From positions 47,074,102 to 47,138,101 of the forward strand of contig CM034531.1 in assembly GCA_020002185.1 (NCBI GenBank): DNA of 64,000 bases. Reading direction: 5' to 3'. This document shows positions 46,101 through 64,000 of the stretch, in pieces. The stretch comes from Paraescarpia echinospica. Taxonomy: Eukaryota > Annelida > Polychaeta > Sabellida > Siboglinidae. The position numbers and the translations under genes are program-made. The notes below the pieces were generated by a model, which was not told the DNA's origin, did not search any database, and saw nothing but the letters and a program-made list of their open reading frames with translations. The first letter of the stretch is position 1; every line of letters starts with the position of its first letter.

Positions 46101-49100
46101 TGGATGTGACGAATCCTGGCGGGTCCTCAATGTCCTGCAGCGGGTCAGTGACATGGGTGACACTCAGTGTGACAACAGTAGATTTACGCTGAGACGAAGA
46201 AACTTGGATGTTTCATAATTCATTCCTAATCATCTTCTTATAGAAGATGCATTCACGATTAAAGCAAAAGTTGGTTTTGTATCAAATTTTACACTGGTAA
46301 TTACACACTGTGCAAACTGTGTGTAATTGGCAAATGGCAGTATCGAAACATTTGTAAATGTCAGAATAGTTGCTGTTTTAACATTTGTAAACGCCTCGTA
46401 AGTCCCAGAAAATCATGTGTATGCTGTGGGATTTGTGATTTTTACTATCCAAAATTGCTGTCGGCATCAATTTGCATTAACATGTTTTCTCCACTTGCGA
46501 TTGCAGCGGTTGATTTCCCCTGCGATTTTGATGCGATTACGTTATGATAATGTGATGCCTCAACAAGTGATGTGTGCCTTTAGATGAGCCAAATGCGAGT
46601 CAGAAGTCAGTGTTTTGGTATCAGTTTGCTTTGTTTTGCATTTCCACAACTGCTGATGACTGCTGTATGTTGGTGCCAGGTTGCGAGCCAGGTGGCAGCA
46701 CTAGACCTCGGTTACAAGGCGGGCGTACAGGAAGTGCGAGACAGTCGACCCAAGGTGCTGTATCTGCTCGGGGCCGACGAACAGACTGTCTCAAGGGCTG
46801 ACCTACCTTCTGACTGCTTCATTATTTACCAAGGTACCGGCTGTGTGTGTCATTTAATGCAGGATACTAATGTGCTGCCATGTGTTGTATTTCTGAACAT
46901 TCATCAGGATAGTTCATTTCTATATATATGAGTTCTTTTAGACATATCCTATACATGAATTTTCACCTTGTAGAGGCTTTTGTCGGTGTAATAAACCAAC
47001 TTCTTCAGTACATATGACGTATGACATTATCGTACATGTGAGATAGGTCGTAATTCCCCTAATCTCAGTTGACCGAACACAACAAATAAAATAGTGGACG
47101 AGGAAGCCAACAGAAGAACACAACAAATAAAATAGTGGACGAGGAAGCCAACAGAAGAACACAACAAATAAAATAGTGGACGAGGAAGCCAACAGAAGAA
47201 CACAACAAATAAAATAGTGGATGAGGAAGCCAACAGAAGAACACAACAAATAAAATAGTGGACGAGGAAGCCAACAGAAGAACACAACAAATAAAATAGT
47301 GGACGAGGAAGCCAACAGAAGAACACAACAAATAAAATAGTGGACAAGGAAGCCAACAGAAGAACACAACAAATAAAATAGTGGACGAGGAAGCCAACAG
47401 AAGAACACAACAAATAAAATAGTGGACAAGGAAGCCAACAGAAGAACACAACAAATAAAATAGTGGACGAGGAAGTCAACAGAAGAACACAACAAATAAA
47501 ATAGTGGACGAGGAAGCCAACAGAAGAACACAACAAATAAAATAGTGGACGAGGAAGCCAACAGAAGAACACAACAAATAAAATAGTGGACAAGGAAGCC
47601 AACAGAAGAACACAACAAATAAAATAGTGGACGAGGAAGCCAACAGAAGAACACAACAAATAAAATAGTGGACAAGGAAGCCAACAGAAGAACACAACAA
47701 ATAAAATAGTGGACGAGGAAGCCAACAGAAGAACACAACAAATAAAATAGTGGACGAGGAAGCCAACAGAAGAACACAACAAATAAAAGAAGCCATATGG
47801 ATCAGGAAGGCCAGGAAACCAATCAACAGAGACAAGGGGAATTATGAACTATCACACATGTATGATGACGTCATACGTCACATGTACCGAAGAAGTTGGT
47901 GTGCTACACCAACGAAATCCTCTACAAGGTAAAAGTTCACGTATTGGATACATCTAAAAGAACTCGTTTGCATTAATATGTTGTATGTGTTCTAACATCG
48001 ATTGCCCACATGTTTTACTGAAGCATAAACAACTTTTGAATTCAACAATTCAATGTTTAAAAAAATCGCCTGAGTTCCTGAATAGTTAGGTATTTCTTAG
48101 GAAGATCATGACCCAACAAACTCATTCCTCCTGAAGTGGCCTGCTGCCATGTCAACTAACTCATTCCTCGTGTGGCGTGCTGCCATGTCAACAAACTCAT
48201 TCCTCCTGTAAGTGTCCTGTTGCCTGCTGCCATGTCAACAAATTCATTCCTCCTGAAGTGGCGTGCTGCCATGTCAACAAACTCATTCCTCCTGTTGCCT
48301 GCTGCCATGTCAACAAATTCATTCCTCCTGAAGTGGCATACTGCCATGTCAACAAACTCATTCCTCCTGTTGCCTGCTGCCATGTCAACAAACTCATTCC
48401 TCCTGTTGCCTGCTGCCATGTCAACAAATTCATTCCTCCTGTTGCCTGCTGCCATGTCAACAAACTCATTCCTCCTGTTGCCTGCTGCCATGTCAACAAA
48501 CTCATTCCTCCTGAAGTGGCGTGCTGCCATGTCAACTAACTCATTCCTCGTGTGGCGTGCTGCCATGTCAACAAACTCATTCCTCCTGAAGTGGCCTGCT
48601 GCCATGTCAACAAACTCATTCCACCTGTTGCCTGCTGCCATGTCAACAAATTCGTTCCTCCTGAAGTGGCCTGCTGCCATGTCGTCAAACTCATTCCTCC
48701 TGCTGCCTGCTGCCATGTCAACAAATTCATTCCTCCTGTTGCCTGCTGCCATGTCAACAAACTCATTCCTCCTGTTGCCTGCTGTCATGTCAACAAACTC
48801 ATTCCTCCTGTTGCCTGCTGCCATGTCAACAAACTCATTCCTCCTGTTGCCTGCTGCCACGTCAACAAACGCATTCCTCCTGAAGTGGTGTGCTGCCATG
48901 TCAACAAACTCATTCCTCCTGAAGTGGCCTGCTGCCATGTCAACAAATTAATTCCTCCTGAAGTGGCCTGCTGCCATGTCAACAAACTCATTCCTCCTGA
49001 AGTGGCGTGCTTCCATGTCAACAAATTCATTCCTCCTGAAGTGGCGTGCTTCCATGTCAACAAATTCATTCCTCCTGAAGTAGCGTGCTGCCATGTCAAC

Positions 49101-52100
49101 AAACTCATTCCTCCTGAAGTGGTGTGCTGCCATGTCAACAAATTCATTCCTCCTTAAGTGGTGTGCTGCCATGTCAACAAACTCATTCTTCCTGAAGTGG
49201 TGTGCTGCCATGTCAACAAATTCATTCCTCCTCAAGTGGTGTGCTGCCTTGTCAACAAACTCATTCCTCCTGTTGCCTGCTGCCATGTCAAGAAATTCAT
49301 TCCTCCTCAAGTGGCCTGCTGCCATGTCAACAAACTCATTCCTCCTGTTGCCTGCTGCCATGTCAACAAATTCATTCCTCCTCAAGTGGCGTGCTGCCAT
49401 GTAAACAAACTCATTCCTCTTGAAGTGGCGTGCTACCATGTCAACAAACTCATTCCTACTGAAGTGGTGTGCTGCCATGTCAACAAACTCATTCCTCCTG
49501 AAGTGGCCTGCTGCCATGTCAACAAATTCATTCCTCCTGAAGTGGCCTGCTGCCATGTCAACAAATTCATTCCTCCTGAAGTGGCCTGCTGCCATGTCAA
49601 CAAACTCATTCCTCCTGAAGTGGCATGCTGCCATGTCAACAAACTCATTCCTCCTGCGGCATGCTGCCATGTCAACAAACTCATTCCTCCTGAAGTGGCG
49701 TGCTGCCATGTCAACAAACTCATTCCTCCTGAAGTGGCGTGCTGCCATGTCAACAAACTCATTCCTCCTGTGGCGTGCTGCCATGTCAACAAACTCATTC
49801 CTCCTGAAGTGGCGTGCTGCCATGTCAACAAACTCATTCCTCCTGAAGTGGCGTGCTGCCATGTCAACAAACTCATTCCTCCTGAAGTGGCGTGCTGCCA
49901 TGTCAACAAACTCATTCATCCTGCGGCGTGCTGCCATGTCAACAAACTCATTCCTCCTGAAGTGGCATGCTGCAATGTCAACAAATTAATTCCTCCTGAA
50001 GTGGCGTGCTGTCATGTCAATAAACTCATTCCTCCTGAAGTGACGTGCTGCCATGTCAACAAACTCATTCCTCCTGAAGTGGCTTGCTGCCATGTCAACT
50101 GACTCCTCCTGAAACACTTAATTTTCAACACTAAAAATGATTCTTTGACACACATTTTGGCGGTCTGTGTTGTGATAGATGTATTTGATACATTTGGGCG
50201 GTCTGTGTGTTGTGATAGATATATATGATACATTCGGGCGGTCTGTGTGTTGTGATAGATATATTTGATACATTTGGGCGGTCTGTGTTTTGTGAAAGAT
50301 ATATTTGACACATTTGGGCGGTCTGTGTTGTGATAGATGTATTTGATATGGTATAACATGATTTTACGATAAAAACAAATGGGAATACTCCCTTTACTAT
50401 ATCATACTTAGACGTTTTTGTTTTATCACGCTGCCAGAACTTGGCTCAATGATTTGATAGGTATGTTAAAGTATCATTATGGTATCAATGTAAGAAGGCC
50501 TGGTCCCACGTCTTTGAAACACTTTGAAACCACTACAAAGCATCATGACAGTTTTGTTGCCATGCAGGTTGCCATGGAGATGCTGGAGCCAGCGTGGCTG
50601 ACGTAGTACTTCCAGGCAGTGCGTACACAGAGAAGGTCGGGACGTACGTGAACACAGAGGGGCGCCCTCAGCAGACCCAAGTGGCTGTGACACCCCCCGG
50701 CATGGCGCGGGAAGACTGGAAGATCATCCGGGCTCTCTCGGAGGTTAGTCACATGATGTCAGTCTTATGGTGTCTCCGTTAAGCTAAGTTAAGTCACAGA
50801 ACACTCATGTCTGAAAATGTATGAATACGAGCACAAACCCAACGGAGTCCTGATGTTGCGTCTCACTTCACTACCCATGCTATTTGTAAGGTTTTGTAAT
50901 ATCATTGGTGAATAGTTTGTAAAAGACCACTGATAATTGGCGTCCAAGTAAAGGTACGTTCTTATATAGTGTATCCCATTTTTAGGACTGTTCAAAGTGC
51001 TTTACACTTTACTCCCTGTCAGACCTGTTCAGTCGATCACCATCTTGACTTCTCTGGGAAGCACTCAGCCACGCTGCAATTAATGCAGGAAGACTAATAC
51101 ATAGAAACAAAGAACGAATATAAGTACACCGGTGCCCGAATACAGGGTAGTCAAACATAATTACTCTAGACAGTGCAGGGGCTTAGCCAGAGACCCGTCT
51201 GCCTGTCTTCAAGACTGTCAGATGACTGGCCAAGACGGGTAATTACAACTGATGAGACAGGTGGAATTTAGTGGGGGCCAGCCACTAGATTAACTGATAG
51301 TTCCAAGTCTAGAGGCCCACTTTAATGACTGGTAATGAAACAAATCAAGTTCATCAGCATTAATTAAATAAATGGCTAAAATCACACAGGTTTGTCATTG
51401 AAAAAACTACACTGGCCACTAATGACTGTGCTTGATGTGAACGGCCTCCACACAAGGCTAAAAGGTACACTTTGGATAAATTCAAGACTGGCAAAAAATT
51501 ATTTACGGCCAAGGGCCTGATACAGTCTAAAGTAAGGTGTGCGTTTTGTGATGATGATTCTGATTGTGTTTCCTGACTGTTCAGTCCTTGTTGTGTTGTA
51601 GATTGTAGGTCAGACCCTGCCCTATGACAACTTGAACGAGGTGCGTCGTCGTCTCGCCCAAGTCGCTCCCAACCTGACCCGCTACGGGGATGTGGAGGAG
51701 GCCAACTACTTCAAACAGGCTGAACAACTTGCAAAGGTACGGTCTATGTCATATCGTATGATTGATGCTACTGATTCTAGATGCTGGATGACTGGTCGTT
51801 AATATTGGTACTTTTTTGTGATGTTATCTTACATAAAACTGAATTGCATTTTTACCCGAAATCTGGCTTGTTGATCTTGGGTTTCGAGGATTTAAACGCC
51901 ATAGACGTTTATTAGTATTATTAATCGAGCTAGCGTGTCTGTTAATGTTTTCCCCCTAGACGTTTTGCATCTGGTGTGCCTAACTTTCTATGGTTCACAC
52001 GGAAGAAAAGTGGTGCCTATATATTTTTTTCAAAATTCTCCGTTGGTTAAGGGTTTTTACTGGGTTTAGGGTTCGTACTGGATGTTAGATGAATGTCAAT

Positions 52101-54324
52101 CGATTGTTCGCAACATTACATATGGTTTCTTCGATTGTTTCGAGCTAGATAAACTGTCTAACGGTCGTTTTACCTAACTTGCATTGTGAAAAACTACTTA
52201 GATGTTGAAAGAAACGTTGCATACGAATACTTGAGGAGACCGTATTCTGTCTGGGTGTAGGTAGTGCCATCTGGAGGAAGGACAATTTGCAACAGATGTA
52301 GAAATAAAAAAAAAACTGCATTATCAATGACTACACAGAAAGACCTCAACCACATTGAAATGAAGACAATTTTTATACGTGCAATATGAAAGAATGAATA
52401 TGCCGCTTACAAAAACGTTCCACCACGTAGGCCGTGACTAACGCACTCTCCATATTATGCTTTGAAAAACACAGATTGAAGATACAAAAGTGAAAATTAA
52501 AAAATTCATGATCACAGAATAGAACTGATTATATACAGTATATGTGGTGTGTGATGTGAATATATACAACATATATACGCATTGTTCTTATAGTATCATG
52601 TAAATGCACAATATTAAATACCGTAAATACACAAACATCAGGCTAGTATTAATTGCAAGCTTTTATACATGTAATTACTAGAGTACTCAAATGTTGAGTG
52701 ATTCTTGTCTGTATTAAACATCATAATGATCTTACCTAAATAGAGGATGTTGAAATTTAAAATGTCGAATTAATGTAAAAAATATCAAGATCAAACCCTA
52801 CGTAATATAGTAAATTATAAAAAAAACTTCTGACTGAAAAACAGCATAATAATGGTAATTATAATTACAGAAAAACATTCACTGTTCAAAGTGATAGCAT
52901 ACTTATATTCACAGTGATAGCGTACTTATGTTCACAGTGATAGTATATTTATGTTCACAGTGATAGTGTACTTATGTTCACAGTGATAGTGTACTTATGT
53001 TCACAGTGATAGTGTACTTATGTTCACAGTGATATTGTACTTATGTTCACAGTGATAGTGTACTTATGTTCACAGTGATAGTGTACTTATGTTCACAGTG
53101 ATAGTGTACTTGACCTTCTGTTACTGACCTTTTCTTTACATAGAATCCTCAAACAAATATTGGTTAACACACAATTACAGTCAATAGATGATTTCGGTTG
53201 TTACAGGGTGATACGCTTCGACACCAACACATTACCCTGAATGGCAAAGCAATGCTTTATAATATAAATAGTATAAATATGTATAATATACGTCATGTCA
53301 TACACATCACACAGATACAAGTTTAGATTGGGGGCACAGAGGCTAATAATGAAAGATGGCATGACATTACAAGTCTCATTCCTCTCCGGGACACTGCCAG
53401 ATTGGCCATGACAAATATACTAGTGCCCCAGAAATCTTTAAAGGGACGGCCTTGCCCCCTCACTCTTACCAAATTCAAAGCTGCAGTTAACTAATGAAAA
53501 TTGTTAGCATTCCCTTTAAAGTAAAACATCTAATTCAATGGCATAACAATTCACCTATTCGTTATGCGACCGTCAAGCCAACAAAAATGGATGGTGAAAA
53601 TGTGGAGCATTTACACATTCCATTGTATATTTGTTTGTACATTCAAATGTATTTCTTTATGACCAGACCTTAAGACAAAGTTGTTCAAGTGAGAACTGCC
53701 TGTGGGAAAGGTTGATTAAGACAAAGTTGTTCAAGTGAGAACTGCCTGTGGGAAAGGTTGATTAAGACAAAGTTGTTCAAGTGAGAACTGCATGTGGGAA
53801 AGGTTGATTAAGACAAAGTTGTTCAAGTGAGAACTGCATGTGGGAAAGGTTGATTAAGACAAAGTTGTTCAAGTGAGAACTGCATGTGGGAAAGGTTGAT
53901 TAAGACAAAGTTGTTCAAGTGAGAACTGCCTGTGGGAAAGGTTGATTAAGACAAAGTTGTTCAAGTGAGAACTGCCTGTGGGAAAGGTTGATTTAGCAGA
54001 CGTCATTCACCCGTGTACTATAACACTCATGTAAATGGTAGGCAAAGCTTGACGGAGGTCACGCGCATAATTCTGACTGGTGTAGGCAAACCGCGACTAC
54101 TAGATCCATCAGTTTTGAGTTCTGTGCGAGACATGAGTGTACTCTTTGAGGTTTGTCATCCCATGTTTGTTCTGTTTCAGAGTGTGAAGTCGTCGCTATC
54201 GAGTGACGCCCTAACTCCACCCCAGCTCTCCCTCAAGGACTTCTATATGGTTGACTCCATCAGCCGCGCCTCCCAGACCATGGCTCGCTGCGTCGCCGCC
54301 GTCACAAAGGCCGAGGCCAAGTAG
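39062..54324 (+). CDS. NDUFS1: NDUFS1, complex I 75 kDa subunit, copy C (exons 8-17, with stop)
   Basis: Exons: 39062-39161, 39355-39504, 40195-40340, 41690-41885, 42324-42386, 45982-46143, 46680-46833, 50568-50743, 51602-51736, 54181-54324 (TAG stop at 54322-54324). Phases are continuous throughout. Exon 15 supplies the conserved [15 protein letters not shown] stretch and exon 17 the C-terminal [13 protein letters not shown] stretch. The contig starts at 38247 inside intron 7, so exons 1-7 are absent. Exons 8-12 sit at a constant offset of 32992 from copy A, with no length change. Intron 14 (46834-50567) is swollen by a retroelement-derived array and a 36/39-bp array. Residue 369 is Phe (Leu in B). 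The gene ends convergently with the HECW gene about 2.2 kb away. This copy and B together define the whole gene. Confidence 0.95.
39951..40110 (+). repeat. CA-rich microsatellite, NDUFS1 intron 9 (copy C)
   Basis: Same as copy A at constant offset. Confidence 0.85.
42618..42895. mobile_element. Fold-back MITE in NDUFS1 intron 12 (copy C)
   Basis: Same element as at 9679-9955, with several substitutions and one extra base compared with A and B. Confidence 0.75.
44311..45627 (+). repeat. 55-bp minisatellite with DR4 motifs, NDUFS1 intron 12 (copy C)
   Basis: About 24 units, some grouped into a higher-order pattern (CTCCCTTAGG variant at regular intervals between 44490 and 45060). Two units have lost the DR4 spacer (TGACCTCTTGACCT). 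The array is much longer than in copy B. Confidence 0.95.
46930..47966. mobile_element. Penelope-like element remnant: inverted arms around a 41-bp minisatellite (copy C)
   Basis: Left arm 46930-47076 and right arm about 47820-47966 are imperfect inverted repeats of about 147 bases. Between them lie about 17 units of 41 bp (47076 to about 47790). The + strand from the last unit onward reads [23 protein letters not shown] and [15 protein letters not shown]. This is the tail typical of GIY-YIG-bearing Penelope-like and related retroelement proteins, so the array unit itself is amplified element coding sequence. Because 41 is not a multiple of 3, the array does not encode a repeat protein. Confidence 0.7.
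47866..47873. promoter_or_regulatory. CRE palindrome inside the Penelope-like right arm
   Basis: TGACGTCA sits in the loop-proximal stem before the hammerhead-like core. It is probably part of RNA structure rather than a promoter. Confidence 0.2.
48118..50105 (+). repeat. 36/39-bp minisatellite in NDUFS1 intron 14 (copy C)
   Basis: About 52 units mixing a 36-bp form (CCTCCTGTTGCCTGCTGCC) and a 39-bp form (CCTCCTGAAGTGGCGTGCTG), both followed by ATGTCAACAAACTCATT. Unit lengths divisible by 3 leave long open frames on both strands. These are artefacts of the repeat. Confidence 0.95.
50157..50345 (+). repeat. Tandem repeat of about 40 bp, NDUFS1 intron 14
   Basis: Five units starting GGCGGTCTGTGT and containing TTGTGATAGAT and TTGATACAT. 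Confidence 0.85.
50744..51601 (+). other. NDUFS1 intron 15
   Basis: Contains a dispersed-repeat-like segment near 50960-51100 (AAAGTGCTTTACACTTTACTC...GGGAAGCACTCAGCCACGC), similar in style to SINE or MITE bodies. No coding sequence seen. Confidence 0.45.
52889..53112 (+). repeat. 23-bp tandem repeat, NDUFS1 intron 16
   Basis: About ten units of TTCACAGTGATAGTGTACTT plus ATG, with early units diverged (AGCATACTTAT). Confidence 0.9.
53670..53991 (+). repeat. 46-bp tandem repeat, NDUFS1 intron 16
   Basis: Seven nearly identical units starting TTAAGACAAAGTTGTTCAAG. A C/A difference (CTGCCTGTG or CTGCATGTG) groups the units 2-3-2. Confidence 0.95.
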
Positions 54325-54682
54325 AACGACCACGCCACATGCTGGTACTGATGTGTACTACAGCACATCCACTGAACAGTGTCCTCACCGGACGTTGTCG
54401 TGTTACCATAGTAACAGTTGCTGTGACTCGACCGGGGTGTTTAATTAATTTAAGCAGATGTTAGCAGATGTTAAGATTCTGTGACAGTTGCATGGATTCT
54501 AGAAGAGGAACATTCACTCGAAACGTGTGTCGATGATATATTATGGGCTGAAGAAAAGGAACATTGAATCTGCTTGGGATTGTACGCCGAGAAGGTGTCC
54601 GTACCATGGACTAGAGGAAAGAATCTTTGATTCTATGTGTGCTGTTGGCTTGCTGCAGTGTACAAATGACAAAGAAAATAAA
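54325..54682 (+). other. NDUFS1: NDUFS1 3' UTR
   Basis: About 360 bases run from the stop codon to the first AATAAA. No conserved structure was recognised. This is the only 3' end of NDUFS1 in the window. Confidence 0.6.
54677..54682 (+). terminator. NDUFS1 polyadenylation signal AATAAA
   Basis: A canonical AATAAA lies 353 bases after the stop codon. It is followed by a T/GT-rich stretch (54702-54730) suited to the downstream element. Confidence 0.6.
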
Positions 54683-56545
54683 TTATGTTAGAGTATGTCT
54701 TTCTTGAGTTGTTTTGTTTGCATGTTTATGGTGTAAAGAAGTATAGCAATTACTAGGGAAGCTAATATGTTTAACAATCATTAGGGAAGCTGGTATGTTT
54801 CTACATTTTGTTTTAAATTAAAATATTCAAATACTTAATTGCATGATTCTAGTGTTTCGTTTTGCTGTGCATATTATTTGACAAAGAAACAGTAAAGAGA
54901 AAATGAATGCTTTATGTTTGCTCTCGTCAGCTACGAAAATGCCTTGATACAAGGAGAAACAGAAAGTAAGATGTTCATAAAATGACATTACATGATGAAC
55001 ACTACACGTTGTGCAGCAACAGTATAAAACAGGGTGAATGTCAGTTCTCAGGTGCTACACCTGGACAAGACTTGACACAGTTCTCAGGTGCTATACCTGG
55101 ACAAGACTTGACACAGTTCTCAGGTGCTACACCTGGACAAGACTTGACACAGTTCTCAGGTGCTACACCTGGACAAGACTTGACACAGTTCTCAGGTGCT
55201 ATACCTGGACAAGACTTGACACAGTTCTCAGGTGCTACCCCTGGACAAGACTTGACACAGTTCTCAGGTGCTACACCTGGACATGACTTGACACAGTTCT
55301 CAGGTGCTACACCTGGACATGACTTGACACAGTTCTCAGGTATACAGGTACATCACACCTGGACAAGACTTAACTCTGTTCTCACGTGTTCAGGTATGTC
55401 ACACCTGGACAAGACTTGACACAGTTCTCAGGTGCTACACCTGGACAAGACAGTCAAGACTTGACACAGTTCTTAGGTGTACAGGCACATCACATCTGGA
55501 CAAGACTTTACTCTGTTCTCATGTGTTCAGGTATGTCACACCTGGACAAGACTTGACTCTGTTCTCAGGTGTACAGGCACATCACACCTAGACAAGACTT
55601 TATTCTGTTCTCAGGTGTTCAGTTATGTCGCACCTGGACAAGACTTGACTCTGTTCTCAGGTGCTACACCTGGACAAGACAGTCAAGACTTGACACAGTT
55701 CTCAGGTGCTACACCTGGACAAGACAGTCAAGACTTGACACAGTTCTTAGGTGTACAGGCACATCACATCTGGACAAGACTTTACTCTGTTCTCAGGTGT
55801 TCAGGTATGTCGCACCTGGACAAGACTTGACTCTGTTCTCAGGTGTACAGGTACATCATACCTGGATAAGATTTGACTCTTGTTCTCAGGTGTACAGGTA
55901 TGTCACACCTGGATAAGATTTGACTCTTGTTCTCAGGTGTACAGGTATGTCACACCTGGATAAGATTTGACTTGTTCTCAGGTGTACAGGTACATCACAC
56001 CTGGATAAGATTTGACTCTTGTTCTCAGGTGTACAGGTGTGTCACACCTGGATAAGATTTGACTCGTTCTCAGGTGTACAGGTATGTCACACCTGGATAA
56101 GACTTGACTCTGTTCTCAGGTGTACAGGTATGTCACACCTGGATAAGATTTGACTCTTGTTCTCAGGTGTACAGGTATGTCACACCTGGATAAGACTTAA
56201 CTCTGTTCTCATTTGTACAGGTACATCACACCTGGACAAGACTTAACCCAGTTCTCAGATGCACAGTTATGTCACACCTGGACAAGAGTTGACCACCTTT
56301 ACAGTGGTCGTTTGTACAAAATGTCACTTGTCAATCACGTTGACAGCTATCGCAGCAACAGTTTTGTCAACTACAAGTGACAAACTTGACTGCTATCACA
56401 CACACTTGTAATAACACCACGACTGTTTGTCTTTGTTTCTCATGTTCTTGTCTCTCTGACTGCTGTCAACAGCTGTTGTCACTGACACCAGTGTATAATT
56501 GTCCATTTCACTCAATGTGCTTGTCTCTGATGACACAGGTCCACT
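54683..56545. other. Convergent intergenic region NDUFS1 / HECW
   Basis: Holds the downstream flank of NDUFS1, the CAGGTG-rich array (55044-56290) and the presumed HECW 3' UTR on the minus strand. A minus-strand AATAAA lies within the array near 55600. No other gene seen. Confidence 0.5.
55044..56290 (+). repeat. 36-bp minisatellite with paired E-boxes
   Basis: About 30 degenerate units. The core ones contain CAGGTGCTACACCTG followed by GACAAGACTTGACACAGTTC. Later units change to CAGGTGTACAGGTATGTCAC forms with the 12-base insert AGTCAAGACTTG. Confidence 0.9.
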
Positions 56546-63426
<6,881 letters not shown>

Positions 63427-64000
63427 CTGAGGAGTTCACGATGCAGATGCAATTAGCAAAGCCACAAAACACTTAATTTATATTTTCCTAGTCATGTCAG
63501 GTGTTGTTGTTGGCAGTTCACGGGAAGGTTCCATAAGTAAAGACTATGTTGGACTGACTGGAAACATACTTAATCTGTGACTGTCATTTTGTGTTTTGAC
63601 AATAAAAGTGTTGACACCAGGAAACTATTAATCATAGTTTATTTGTCTCACTGATAACAGAATAATTAATACAGAAAAGGAAATATGAAAATGTAAAACA
63701 AAAATAATCAATAAACAAATAGCAGCATAAAATTAAGAATCAATGTTAACTATAGGATGGGGGGATTCTCCAAGTTCAGTAAATAAATAAATTCCCACAA
63801 CCTAATCGTCCACCTTCCTGACTGCGTAGGTTTCCCTAACTAGACAGGCCTTGAGTGATATGAAATATATTGTTCATGGCCCAAGATTCCATCAGACAGC
63901 AAGAAATAAACTTACTTTGGAGCAATCGTTGAACCATATGCGACGTTTCAACCCGTCTACAGCAGATCTTGTTTACGCACTGATGTCATGTGACGTCAAT
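63427..64000. other. HECW intron end of the window
   Basis: AT-rich. The last 100 bases have the repeat-like text TGTAGACGGGTTGAAACGTCG (read on -) and a CRE palindrome TGACGTCA at 63991-63998. No further HECW exon recognised. Confidence 0.4.

Larger units (their letters stand above)
51737..54180 (+). other. NDUFS1 intron 16
   Basis: AT-rich 2.4-kb intron with two tandem arrays (52889-53112 and 53670-53991). No gene seen. Confidence 0.6.

Noticed and set aside
48156..50102. Long repetitive reading frames on both strands of the 36/39-bp array
   Set aside because: Unit lengths divisible by 3 keep every stop-free frame open. The region lies inside NDUFS1 intron 14.
54982..55916. Open frames over the 36-bp CAGGTG array (and over 61204-61681)
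   Set aside because: Repeat translation with no conserved domain or splice context.
63905..64000. A further HECW exon ending at the GTAAGT near 63916 (minus strand)
   Set aside because: The phase would fit, but the reading (...TSHMVQRLLQ) has a nearby upstream stop and no HECW resemblance; the text looks like a dispersed repeat.

Overview
The window is animal nuclear DNA: spliced genes with GT-AG introns of roughly 0.2-3 kb, tRNA-derived SINEs, MITEs, Penelope-like retroelement debris and many minisatellites. The genes point to an invertebrate metazoan. Dense length-variable minisatellites and two clearly different allelic versions of one locus suggest a highly heterozygous, broadcast-spawning type of marine animal. 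I cannot name the species.

The main gene is NDUFS1, the 75 kDa Fe-S subunit of mitochondrial complex I, on the + strand. It appears three times, each time incomplete. Copy A (1-11523) has exons 2-12. Copy B (23626-37246) has exons 1-14. Copy C (38247-54324) has exons 8-17 with the stop codon. Taking exons 1-14 from B and 15-17 from C gives one continuous 17-exon frame of 732 codons with all N1b, N5 and N4 cluster ligands present. The three assembly gaps (11524-12523, 37247-38246, 59343-60342) are each exactly 1000 N, so they are scaffold joins. A and C have the same spacing for about 4.2 kb, whereas B differs by SNPs and repeat length. The simplest reading is one NDUFS1 locus whose haplotigs were laid end to end, not a real triplication.

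The 12524-23625 segment is unique and lies between copies A and B. It holds a damaged THAP-domain gene on + (12883 to about 16979), an orphan first exon resembling P2X7-type domain proteins on - (17998-18176), an 886-bp TIR/TSD DNA element (19702-20587), a tRNA-derived SINE (20671 to about 21025) with an inverted truncated relative (about 18801-18996), and degenerate repeats leading to the NDUFS1 start.

Downstream, NDUFS1 (+, stop at 54324) converges on a HECW1/2-type HECT ubiquitin ligase gene (-, stop at 56546). HECW exons run from 63426 down to 56546, and one or two HECT exons are hidden in the last gap.

The most unusual theme is minisatellites that contain splice sites. A 61-bp unit (13 copies in A, 4 in B) duplicates the 3' splice site and start of NDUFS1 exon 6. 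A 47-bp unit (about 29 visible copies) duplicates the end and 5' splice site of a HECW exon. A 19-bp array runs into the acceptor of NDUFS1 exon 2. Other arrays are a 55-bp intron-12 unit carrying a perfect DR4 nuclear-receptor half-site pair, and a 41-bp unit grown from the coding tail of a Penelope-like element and held between inverted arms with hammerhead-like cores.
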